From NCBI GenBank assembly GCA_002633005.1, contig NMRA01000049.1:656636-713872 (forward strand): DNA of 57,237 bases. Reading direction: 5' to 3'. Positions 1 through 12,197 of the stretch are shown in pieces (position 1 is the stretch's first letter; every line of letters starts with the position of its first letter). A program made the position numbers and the translations under genes. A model generated the notes under the pieces. It had not been told where the DNA came from, ran no database searches, and saw only the letters and a program-made list of their open reading frames with translations. Source of the stretch: Phoronis australis (taxonomy: Eukaryota > Phoronida > Phoronidae).

Positions 1-213
1 CTCGAAATTTCGAGTTCAAACTCGAACTTATTGCTTTAATATTGGGTTTACAAACTGTGAACTAAGGGCAATAAATTATCTACGTAAGTTATTGTGTACT
101 CGAGCATAGAATAATAGACACTTATCTTGAGTTCGCCCAAAAGTAGAGTAGAAAATGACAAACCTAATTTCGAGTTCCATTTCGAGCAAAAAGATTGGAG
201 ACCGGGCCCTGGC
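1..213 (+). repeat. Truncated interspersed element (AGACCGGGCCC end)
   Basis: The bases up to about 213 share several blocks with 10783-11050, for example the ACTCGAACT...GCT(C/T)TAAT block and the following AATTATC block. The right end here, TTTCGAGCAAAAAGATTGG followed by AGACCGGGCCC, is an approximate inverted copy of the left end at 10783. This suggests a short element with terminal inverted repeats, cut off by the window edge. The rest of 214-680 is intron with no other feature seen. Confidence 0.4.
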
Positions 214-680
214 CTTAACCCGGTTTCAATATCAGACACAAGTTGTTACTGAATAGATGCCTCGATGCATAAGTCTGATTAACGACTAAAAAGGCCGAAA
301 ATTACTCATGACTTAATTAAAAAAAAAAAAACCCAGTCGCCATTGGCGTAGCCACGGGGGACACAACGGGAGTCGTCGTACCACCTATAGATTGCGAAAA
401 GCCTTCCACGATCGAAATTTATTTAAAATTTCCTTTGCCTACCTCATCCATTGCAAAGTGACCCCAGATTGCCACTCAATTCAGCCCCAGGTCGCCAACA
501 ATTTCGCCTATGACGCCCCTGGCCATTCTCATAGGACGCATCAAATGAGCTCTCAAAGTTCACTAGAATATCTTGTCCAATTTGCGCGTTGATTACATTT
601 CACTTACATATCTATCTCACTAGTTTAGACAATGATTTCAAAACTAGATCAAGCCAATTCAAGCCCCTTCACTTTTCCAG

Positions 681-792
681 AAATGCACCGAAAGCAGACG
701 GAATGGGAAGACCATTACACGTTCAAGATGTTTTTGTTCCAATCGGTCAACTATTACGGGACCATCTTCTACGTTGCCTTCTTTAAGGGAAG
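681..792 (+). CDS. Anoctamin exon, TM5 region
   Basis: The exon follows a pyrimidine-rich acceptor (acttttccag) and ends at AG|GTTAGT. It reads [20 protein letters not shown] and on through [15 protein letters not shown]. This is the strongly conserved anoctamin block that leads into TM5. The first two bases complete a codon begun in the upstream exon, which is outside the window. The last codon, for Arg, is split AG|G with the next exon. The roughly 680 bases before it are intron. Confidence 0.92.
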
Positions 793-3700
793 GTTAGTTG
801 AATATGTTGCCAACAATCGTCACGTTTCCGCTGCTACGATTGCTTGCTCACAACATTTTTGCAGATTGCCGAATCTCTCTCGCAGCTTTAACTTGTTATC
901 CTAATACGCTTCTGGCATAGTTACCAACAACCAAGTAGGGATTGATCCAAAATACAAGTACATGATACACAATTGTGGCAATTCTAATAATTAAAACCGT
1001 TTTTTCCAGTATCTTTATTGGTGAAACCAGAACACAAGAATGACAGCGATCTGGAAAATACGAAAAAATACGTACATGGCAAAAGAGTTAAACGTAAAAG
1101 AGACAACAGGAACATTTTCAAAACAGTGGAATTGTAGATGTAATAGTGTAGATGTAACATACTTAACAGCTTCGTGCAGTTGTAGCACAGGTAGGGCGAA
1201 CAGACAACCTCTAACATGCAGCACCATCTATCGTATAGTTCTGTTTGAAAGGCAAAGAGCTAAAATACATTTTTTAGCAGAATCAGGAGAGTGCATTAAC
1301 AAATTTTCGGAAAGCATGGTTTTCTTTTGAAGGGTGATATTTTTATCATATAACGTATCCTTACGGCGAAATTGACGGATAGGATTTTCGTCTTACTTCC
1401 GACGAACTCATTGTGCCAACTCGAACTTTAGAGCAACTTGACGTTTTGTTGCTTACGTGGGGTGCATTCCGTAGACGCAAGAGCCTCTCGAAAGTAGTAT
1501 CACTCACACGAATGAAAGGCGAATGTTTCGCGGGTGTGCCCGGAGCGTTGCTAGCGTATCCTAGCATAATGGCATCTAATACGGTGACGAGGTTGTGATG
1601 TTTAATTATGAGATAAAATTCATTGTTTCCGATCCATTGGCGATGATATTTCACCGCAAGTACTTCGCGCGTAACCTGGGTCTATGAACCGCTGCCCTGT
1701 TTCTGCACAGTAGGACTTCCTCTGAGGTTTGTAATACCCTATGCTGGTAGTTGCCCTACAGGGCTCTAGACAAGATGCTGAGCTTCCCCTGGACTTGCCT
1801 CGGGTCACACAAAGCTTTGAATGAGCCGAACGATTGAGATAGAAGTGAAGGGGAGGATTGTTTCAGTAACACTCCTAAAGAAGACATTTGAGTTTTCGGT
1901 AGAGAATACTCTTCGAAACAGGTGACGCATCCCTTTAGATTACGTGTATATTCAACCAAACGTATATCTGTAATAAAGACATTCGTTCCATCGTACCAAA
2001 AGCAGCATTCTAAATATTCAGGTGGCTACCAAGCTCTCCCGTTCAAATTCAAGTAATGCATATTTACAAAGGTTAAATAGTTGTTCATTATCACTTGATG
2101 ATGTCTGATTAACAAATTTGAACATGGAAGGGTCTCACAATCTTCAGTTATAGCAGATGTCAACATTCTGGTGAGAGTATGTATTGCATTTAAAAGGAAA
2201 GATGTTACTCTTCCTCAATATTATTGTACTCCGCAATATGTCCTTATCAGGTATTATTTCGAGCACTGTAACACGCGCGTTCAAAAACAAGGTTGATCAC
2301 TTAAACAAAGGAAATAAGCAAAAGAGGTCAAATAGAAGTGGAAAAACCCCATTGGCGCCTTAGCATGTTCGCCTACGAGACACAAACCATTTTCCGTTTC
2401 TACTATTCCCTAGGTTTGTTGGACGTCCTGGTCAATATGAGCGACTGTTCGGCAGCCGACAGGAAGAGTGCAACCCATCCGGATGCATGGTTGACCTCTG
2501 CATCCAGCTGGCCATTGTAATGACAGGGAAACAGGTTCTTAACAGCTTCACTGAGCTCTTTTTTCCGTAAGCATGGACACTGCGTTGGATTCGACGTAAT
2601 CTTTCTTGATATAATGCAGCTCAATTACAATTCGAGTAGAAACATCAATGGAGATATGACTTCGGAAACTCCATTTGTTCTTTAACATCGTCATAATTGA
2701 CCTGTGCTAAAAATCGGGGACCTGTTCCAAGAAACTGACTTTTAAGTCAAATCTTAGACAACTTAAAAGTTGTCTAAGATTTGTCTCAATGTCTAAACTT
2801 TGAAACTCCCACATCCGGTAAAATAGTCAAAATTAAGACAAAACTGAAGTCAAAACCCTAGGTCAAGCTTAAGATCTATTCCTTGAGACAGTGTGTGGAC
2901 AAATTGAAGTTTTATCTTAAAATTGATTGAAATTTAAGAATTGTCTTAGCCAAGTCAGTTTTCTTGGAATGGGCCCGTGAGCATAAATAACTATTTATGA
3001 ACAAGTTTTGGAGTTTTAGATAAAAAGAAACTAAACTGTGAAATTCAAGAAAATTTCACGTACACTTTGCATAACGACTAAGTAAAGTGATTATTCTACA
3101 TTAATTCCAAGCGTCAATCTTGGAATTCGGGGGATTTCATCTGGGGCGCTTCTGTGATTTTTAAAGGCATTGTCTGGCCACCTTTGACTCGTAAATATCC
3201 GGCTACGTCACATGTTACTTGGTAGCGTTGCGTAGACCAAGTTTCCTGTGAGGAAAACAAAATCATGCAAGACCATGCGAAATCACGAGACCTTACCAGC
3301 AAAATTTTGGCTACTGACGTGCTTGATCGGTGAGGTTGGAATGTTTAGTTTAGTGACTGCACACCCACGGTGGCAACACATTAGTTATAAACAATTTTGC
3401 AAGAACACGATGCCCCCTCGAATGCAGTGCTGTGTTCCGAGTCAGCTTCAAGTGATTAACCAAGAGATTATAATAAAACATCTAGATCCCATTGTTAATA
3501 TTTCTTTGTTTTGCATTTAGATGCGAAATCTGTTCTACGTGATGGGACTCTCCACTGTATACACTATCCTTGTATTAACCAGATGATATATTGCCGTTGT
3601 TACAGTGGCAGCAGCTATAGTTCTGGGGCCCGTTCCAAGAAAATTGACTTAGCTAAGACAAATCTTAAATGTATGCCAATTTTAAAATAAAACTTCAATT

Positions 3701-6700
3701 TGTCTTAAGTCCATTCCAAGAAAGTAATCTGAAGTTTGAAGTTTTTGACTCCTGTTTTGTCTTAAGTTTGACTGACTTACCAGATGTGAAGTTTAGATGT
3801 TAACACAAATCTCAGGCTTCAGTCAAAAATCAACTTAAGTCAGTTTCTTGTAACGGGCCCCTGTTCAGTTCCCCCATGCTCCTGTTTTCACCCACTTTCA
3901 TGAGTGATGTATTGCAATGAACACATTTGTGTGTGACATCATAGACTAAATGCATACGATATGTGGTCTCATGCTGGAATAATTCATATAATGTTGTTGA
4001 AGACAAATTGTGAAATTTTATTTACAATTATGAAATTGGTCTCAAGTTAACCTATTTTTAAATTAAAGGTGATTTTGTGGCGCCGGAAGAATTTACGTTT
4101 CATTGTTGCTTGAGACCAGGGGCCTGTTCCAAGAAACTGACTTAAGTTCATTTTTGACTTAAGTTTAAGATTTGTCTTAATTTCCAAACTTTGAAACTTC
4201 CACATTAAGCAAGTAAGTCAAAATTAAGACAAAACTTATGTCAAACACTTAAAACAAACTTAAGATCTCTTTCTTGAATTGGTTTTGAGACAAATTTAAC
4301 TTTTATTTTAAAATTTACAAATACTTAAGATTTGTCTTAGCTAAGTCAGTTTTGTTGGAACGGGCCCCAGGTCCTTTTATTACTCGAATCTTAAAAAATG
4401 AGACAGAGTAATTTCTCATGTTTTGGATACCACCAAAAGTACTCAGAATCTTGAGTGATTTCCGGTTTTCTGTGTTGTAGCTTCAGTTTCGCCCCAGTGA
4501 AATAATAATCGTAATTCCTAGTCATATTGCCCGAATCTTAATGGGGGATAACGGTAGTCATTGCACATGTGAAAACTGCAAAAGTAGTTCTTCCTTACTT
4601 CACCGTTTGATAACATTGTTGTTGCACTGCCACATCATCATGTTTATTCGTGCGTGTGATGAATCACGTTACACAGTTAATCTCTGATATCACCGGATGT
4701 TTACAAGCCGACAACCGTCCCACAATGCATTTGGAAAACGACAGGACTATCGTAATTGAAATCCCCCGATTGGTTTCCACAGTCCCTTAACGCCGCAGCT
4801 TAAGAGATATGTCCTTTATCTTTGCCGTGGGCGAGTGGTAAGCAAGAGATCGATTTTGGCCTTCACTGACTTTTCATGATAGCTAACTAATATTTCAGGT
4901 CTCAGTTCATTTGTCTCCTTAAAGTAAATGAAGATGTCTTTTCTTGAACATCACGCCATGCACTTCTAAAGAGAAATGACAAAACACCAAAGGACACTAT
5001 GTTAAAATCTTGGCTTGCGATAAACAAAAAAGCTATATGTGATTGAAGTTCTGTAAATCAGACCTCAGCATGCTTTCTTTTTGAATTGCCAAAGTTTTCG
5101 TGAGCTACACAGGCGATGTATGTAATATCTGTAACCACCATATTTGCTCATACTATGAAACGTTGATCATGAACTTCTGACTCTGAGCAAATAATCAGAT
5201 TTGTACATATTTCTGTCCAAGAACGGAAGCATCATTGACCCGATGGACATTATATGCTCACGAGAATTGCGAATAACGATTTGTTGACAGGTGGGTGACA
5301 AAAATGTACCACGCCTTCCGCTCCACGCACATCCCCGACACAACGAACAACTATACGCGATGGGAACAAGATTACGACCTTCCAGATCCACCGACGTTCG
5401 GTTTGTTCCAGGAATACCTAGAACTCGGTAAGAGATTGATAACCCATGTATGAAAAACTACTGTGGGACCACTGAGACAGAACATTTTCAACTTCCATTA
5501 ATGTGATGCCATGTAATGCCTTTTGTTGAATATCAAGAATAGATCGTCACATGTCTTTAACAACGATTAGTCAAAGAACCCTTTTGAGACTATTTCTGAG
5601 ATAATTTTTGAAGTTCTGTCTGGAAAATTTGAGGAGAATTAGCATATCAAAGAAATGCTGTTTTGGGCCCCGATTCTGAGGAGTACATTTTAAAACAGTC
5701 AAATGCCGATGAATCTGGCGAATGTCTTGAAACCGCGGAGCACGCAGACTTAGAAAGCACAGATCTACGAAACGAAACCTAGAAAACGCAAAACTAAAAA
5801 ACGAAAACCTAGGAAACGCAGACCTACAAACTGCCGACATATTAATCGGATTTGACAGACGGCACGTTTCAAAGTCTTCGGAGCTTGGACCTTCCGCGGA
5901 CCCTGAGCTGTACGAGCATTTGGTAAGTACTTTCACCTGGCAATTTACTTTTTCATGTATGGCTCAATAAAATATTTCTAATTCATTATTTCAACAATTC
6001 CCACGTTAAAATCTGCGCATTTTCTGTAACCCCCCCTGAAGTTTGAAATGATGAAACTGTAACATATGTTGGGCAACAGAAGGCACTGCAAACAACAGCA
6101 TTTTAGCCAATCACAAAGTGAGAAACCCTTTTCAGGTACCCGCGGTAGATTAGTGCAAAGCATTTGTTTAAGAACAGATGGCTTGCGCTAAAGTTCGTTT
6201 TGTGCTAGTTTTAACGAAAAATGAAACACGTTGAAGTGTATTTTAAGTTGTATGCTATCAGTTTGACTACAATTGCATTGTTTTTGAACTCAGTGAGTTA
6301 TTAAAATGATTAACACGGGTGTACCGACGCAATCTGCAGCACGCCCAACCATTTCAATACACATAATTTATAAAATCATACTCCCAACGCGATAGATACC
6401 CGAGGCAATTTTTTTATTAATAGTGACGCATTGTACACGAACCCCAAGTTTCAACTTTTTGTCATTTTCACCTAATTCGTTGGCTAATTACACGAAAATG
6501 TGCAGCTTCAAACGAAACGTGGGAACTTTTTACATTTGTAAAGCATACTATAAATGAGGTAGAAAATTTTAAAAATAAATTACCTGGTGAAAGTACTCAC
6601 AAAACCTTTTTTAAGATTCATACAACTCAGGACCCACTGACTACTGGTAAGTTTCAATAAGTCAATAGTTGTGACTTGGGGTGCTGCAACGACATGCTAA

Positions 6701-9700
6701 ATAGGTGCATGCAGTACAAGATAACAAATCGCCAAATAAAACCAAAGAATGATTCATCATACTTTTGTAGCTCATTCCCAGACCATCGATTTCGACAGTC
6801 GTTTAAATCAGACATGAGCAGCGATTCCCACACACGTAATTCTGCGTCGCATTCGTCATCGTTGTACATTACAGCTCCCCTAAATATGTATTTTTGCTCT
6901 TGAAAAATCTTTGATGAGTTATGGAAAGTGTTCAAATTTGAAAGTGTTTTTGCGCAAAACTCTAAGCACACGCACACTCGCCGGCCTCACAAAAGTTTTA
7001 ACGTACCAAGTTACCTAGGCGAAAAACAAGCTTTCAGCTCGTCTGCTTTTCTTTGTCTTCAGCAAATGCCGGTGTTCACATTTTACTTGAAGCTAAGGTC
7101 GCCCATTTTGTGATGAAAAGAGACTCAGTGTCCCCCCTGGGCTCAGCCACTCCCTGAAGTCAGCCACCACCTTGACTCAATGTCGGCATGCATGCATTAA
7201 ATGCGCGCACCCAGGGGGGGGGGGGCTCGGGGGGCTCGAACGAGCCCCCCATTTGGCGAAGTGGACAAAGAAGTCCGCCCCTGAGAGACAAAATATCCGA
7301 GGAAGTGGGACAAAAGTCTAAATAAGCGCCAACGCGGAATTCCCAGTGGTGATCCAGTTTTTTTTCTTTTTTTTAGTCCGCCCGCTCTTTTGTTAGCACA
7401 AGGTCCCTAACGTCTGGAATTCGAGCCCCCTCATTTTGAACGCTAGGTTTGCATGCATTTGAGTGGAGCATTAGTGCAACTCGACGAATAAGAGACTAGT
7501 ATGTCAGCGTTCAGATACTTGAAAGCAGGCTACTGAGCCCGACGGAGTCTCTCTTTTGCTCCACTTTGGGAGCATGAATTCTGGTGGTAAAAATAGCATT
7601 GGGGACGATTTTACGTGCCGTGGTAATGCCAACAAAGCTTCAAACTTCCAGGTGAATTAGTTAATATTTTATATTGCAATATACTGTGGTCTTACATGTG
7701 CAGAATGACAACGTAGTTGCTTCATTTTTAAGACGTGAAGTTTGGGTTCGCTATTGATGATCGTTACCCCCGAGAGATAGATTTGAGCTGGCCAATTCAA
7801 ATAGCGGGAGGACTTGTATATATTTGTAACTGATTAATTATAGTGATTCAGTTTGGATTCGTCACCCTGTTTGTGGCAGCTTTTCCTTTGGCGCCATTAT
7901 TCGCACTTTTGAACAACGTCATCGAACTCAGACTCGACGCCTACAAGTTCGTCTGCGTTTGGAAACGTCCTATGGCTTCCAGGGCACAAGACATTGGTAA
8001 AGTTTGAATTCATTGCTTGAAAATTATGTAGATGCTAAAAAGTAGAACTTTTGGAGCGTATGTATTGATTAAAATAGTGCCGTTCTCGTAACCAAGTTAC
8101 TTTTCAGAGGTTGTTAGCGCTAACAGCTGGTAAGATCTTTAGCTCAGTGAGGACAGCGTGGCACGTGACCAATCAATCAACGCCTGCTCGTTGTAGTGCC
8201 GCTTCGCAATTTGGAACCAGACGACGAGGAAAACGACGATGAAATGTCCGAACGAACTGTGATATCATCGTCACAGGTCACCTCAGCAGACGATGACTCC
8301 ACTCCGAGCGAGCCTCCGGTTAGGGAGAGGGTCTCTACAAAGTTTTCTGCTAGAACTCAATATTCTGATTATAATGACGACATACAAGAACACCAGCAGA
8401 GTCTTATAGGTGAACATTCGGCCCTGCCATGGAAATGTTATATTCAGTATGCTGTATTCAGGTGTACGCTCCGCCTACAACATCGTCACATTTTTGGGGT
8501 CTGAAAATCAGCATATTGACTTTAACGCTTACGGCGTTTCAATGTTGCACTATTAGTTATGCTTGGATGTTGGCAGAAAGACATTTTGCAAGCTTAACAA
8601 GTATCAGCGAATCTCTTTTCGACTGTCCAACTTATATCCTATCGTAATAATGTAATTAGTTTCCTTAAATGAGCGATAGGGGAGAGTTCATTTCCGGATG
8701 GCGATATTCACGATTTTTATACCCTTTAACTTGAAGTGAATGCATATTTCAGATTTGAAAACTCAACTGTCACTGCATGTTTCTGCACGCGCCTATGTTT
8801 TAAGTTGTATTACTATTTGTTATTAACTGTGAGTGCACCGCTTAACAGCTTCCGTCGTTCACCCGATGTTGCTGAGAAATCGTCGACTGAAACGCCTCCG
8901 AGAAGCGAATACAATGGTTGGTGTAGACAGACCAAACAATGAAGTCTCTATGTCCGTTTGTGCAAGTAACATTAGACGACTAATTTTTCAGGAATATGGT
9001 TCATGATCACCGAAAAAGTTGCACAAGTAGCAACCCTGTCAAACGTAAGCTGATCTCCATAGTACTGTCTACGTTTTGTCCTGCACCATGCGAATAGCGT
9101 CCGTCTGTTTGTCAAACAAAGTTGTTGAGGGCAAATCTCAAGAAACTTTGGATTTTAATCATATTTAGTACTGGAAAGTAGGTGGGCAACTCCAGGCGCT
9201 AGTCGATTTTGGCGACGTTGACATCATTTTCAAGATCACAGCGGTCAAAATGAAGTTTTGACATTCAAGTTTTGACATCATATGTCAAAACACTTTTAGA
9301 TTTTGCTCATATTTAGTACAAAGGGCTACTCCAGGTGTCACTAGTTTTTGGTGAACTGAGTCCCATTTTCAAGGTCACAGCGACAAAATCAAAATGTGAC
9401 TTGGGAAAATGATGCTTACGGCATATCTTACAAAAAAAACCCACAAACTATGAACCAGTTGTGCTTTCTAATCTTAAATTTGTAAACACTGGCTGTCCAA
9501 ACCAAATTTTAGTGGATGCGAAAGAGGACGAATGAAGAATTTAATCAGAGTGCAGGATCAGGAGGTTTGAATTGCGGGCGCAAAGCCAACGGCTGAAATT
9601 ACGCTACCTGTGGAAAACCTTGCTTCACTGAGGAAAATGTTGTTGGCGCGAAATCAAAAGGAGGATGCTTTAGATTGTGCTCATATTTTCTAGGAATAGA

Positions 9701-12152
9701 TGGAGAAACTCCAGAAGAGAAAATGTCGAATAATTCCAAGTTCAATTTCCAGTACAAAGTTTGGATCGGTCTCAAGCAATAACCAATGGTCTGTTCTTTC
9801 CAAGTCTAGAACAAGTTTTTATCTAACACATGAAATAAAAAAGCAAGTTATTTGGCAGAGGGCTGGCTCGTTTTACTTTGAAGCTGCGTTTCAACTCGTT
9901 CGGCTGTCTAAATACGAAAATGTCAATTCGGCTTTTCAATCTCATGAAATCGGTCTCCATATTTTACCGTGATAGAATTCTATTTCCGTTACCAGCAAGA
10001 ACACTGAAACGCTTGAGAGTTTATTTGGTTTGCCAACCCTAAAATGGAGAATTGCCTTTGGTTTAAGTTCAACGGAAAAAGAGCCCTGTCATGGTAACAA
10101 ATGTTACGAGACCAATTTTACGGTATAAATTGAGACCAAACACCATGAGATTTTAGTTTTTCAATAGCTAAACAGGGCAAAATGCGGTTCTAGTTTACTG
10201 AGTTCAGTGGCATACCTTTCTGTCCGTAGGCATTTATCATCGCCTTCACGTCCGACTTCGTTCAGAAATTGGTTTACATCAATTTTGTAAGCAACAACTA
10301 CAGTCTGGAGGGATATGTCAACTGGACTCTGTCAACGTTTAACACGTCGGACTTCGAGGCCAACACACTTCCGCAAGAGAGTCGCTTCAACGTTACCACT
10401 TGCCGGTACGATTTTTTTTTCTCGGAGTACGCGCCGTGTGATATCGAGAACCAAGAAGTGGGAAAAATAGTTTGACGAATTACACTTATTTCGATGTAGA
10501 TTTACTCGCAGTAGCTATAAAAGATAGTGATACTAAATGTATGGATGAAGTTGCTATGTCTAGTGATGGAGATAATGTCTACCGTTAGAGACAGCAACGC
10601 CACCGGTAGACAGATAATAACTCTATCGATAGCGTTATTTAGCACTGGAGAAAAAATGGCACGTTGACCTTCTATAGGTACCAGATGCATTTGCTGTACA
10701 GCCTAAGCTTTCATCCGACACAATATGGCTGCACAGGATTGACTACCCTGGTTCAGTCGAGTCAACCTGCTAAAACATTTGGACCCGGGGTCTAACTTTT
10801 TTACTCGAAAATACTTTTAACGTTTTCTGTTCTTCCTGTCTACGAACTCAAGATAATTTTCCATTATTCTGTGCTCGAGTACATTATGTTCTTTTCAGAC
10901 GAGTGTCTGGCTCACATGTGAGTGACCCGGCCTTGATTCGAGCTACAAACTCGAGTAGAAACCTGATAGTTCGACTTCAGACTCGAACTAATAGCTCTAA
11001 TGCTGGTGTTATCAAGTGTAAAAGGGATAACACAATTATCCTAGTGAACTTTTGACATGGCCGCGCCATACTGAAATGCACTATCCCGCCAGACGGAGAT
11101 CAGATCTTTGGCGGCCAAACGTTCAGCGCCACCTACAAATCCCATGTAATACGGACGACTTTTAAGCTACTGATACAAACAGCGCTTTGATACCTTTCTT
11201 GCAATCGTAATGGGGACAAATTTCTACTGCTGTGCTGTGGGTGAAATAATGAATCGCAGAAAAAGGCAAACCTCTTGAAATATCCATGGATGAAGGACAT
11301 CATGTCCCATATAATTCCCACTGACCGCGAAGAAGATTACGCGCCCTGCGAAGTCAGAGCTGCGACTAATAAAGCCGGAAAATTTCGATCCCAGCCGACG
11401 TTAACGAGCTAAAATAAACCAGTGAGCTTAACGTGATTAAAATGGGAGGAACTTACAGTGGGACTTATTCCTCCGTTCTTATAGCGTTCTAAGTTAATTG
11501 TTTTAACAATAAACAGATATTTTAATATCTGTTTATTGTTACTCGGTGCCCACCCAGCCATATAACGATGTATGTTTTACATGATTTAAAAAATAAAAGT
11601 TTTCTTCTCTCTAGATTAATGAACCACTATACAGTAATTGAATTTCTGTCCGCCAAACCCGAGTCGGATTAATCGGAAGTCACTTTCGTGCTCTCATTAC
11701 TCTAGAGAGCGCCAACAAGAAAAATCCGCAACCATTTTTATGTCTGATCTGCACGCCACCTGTTGGCCACATCACGTGACCTAATGAATAAGCTTATTAG
11801 TGCTATATGTATTTCTATTAAAATTGAAATATTCATATACAGCACAGAATTATAGACAAGTATAACGGAAAATGTTAAAATCATTTTCGATTTCTAGCCG
11901 AAAGTCGTCGAGAATCATTAGATGTCTTAGTCGGTTGAACCGGCTGAACCGGTAGAGTACGTCACGAAGTGCATCCATTTTGTTCATGTTCATATTCGTT
12001 GGTTGGACAACTTGAATTCACTCAAGACTTAGGGTGCGAATATGTTGAGAATATTAAAAGCTGGATTGATCACACAAAAACACGTAAGTTGGCGATTTCA
12101 GTTGCACACACTGACAACATAACATCTACTGAAAGTGATTTAACGTCCTCGT

Positions 12153-12197
<45 letters not shown>

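Noticed and set aside
11205-11290. Possible THAP start (Cys-Cys-Ala-Val-Gly after MGTNFY)
   Set aside because: The frame breaks at once and the FPK and CSxHF motifs are not visible nearby.
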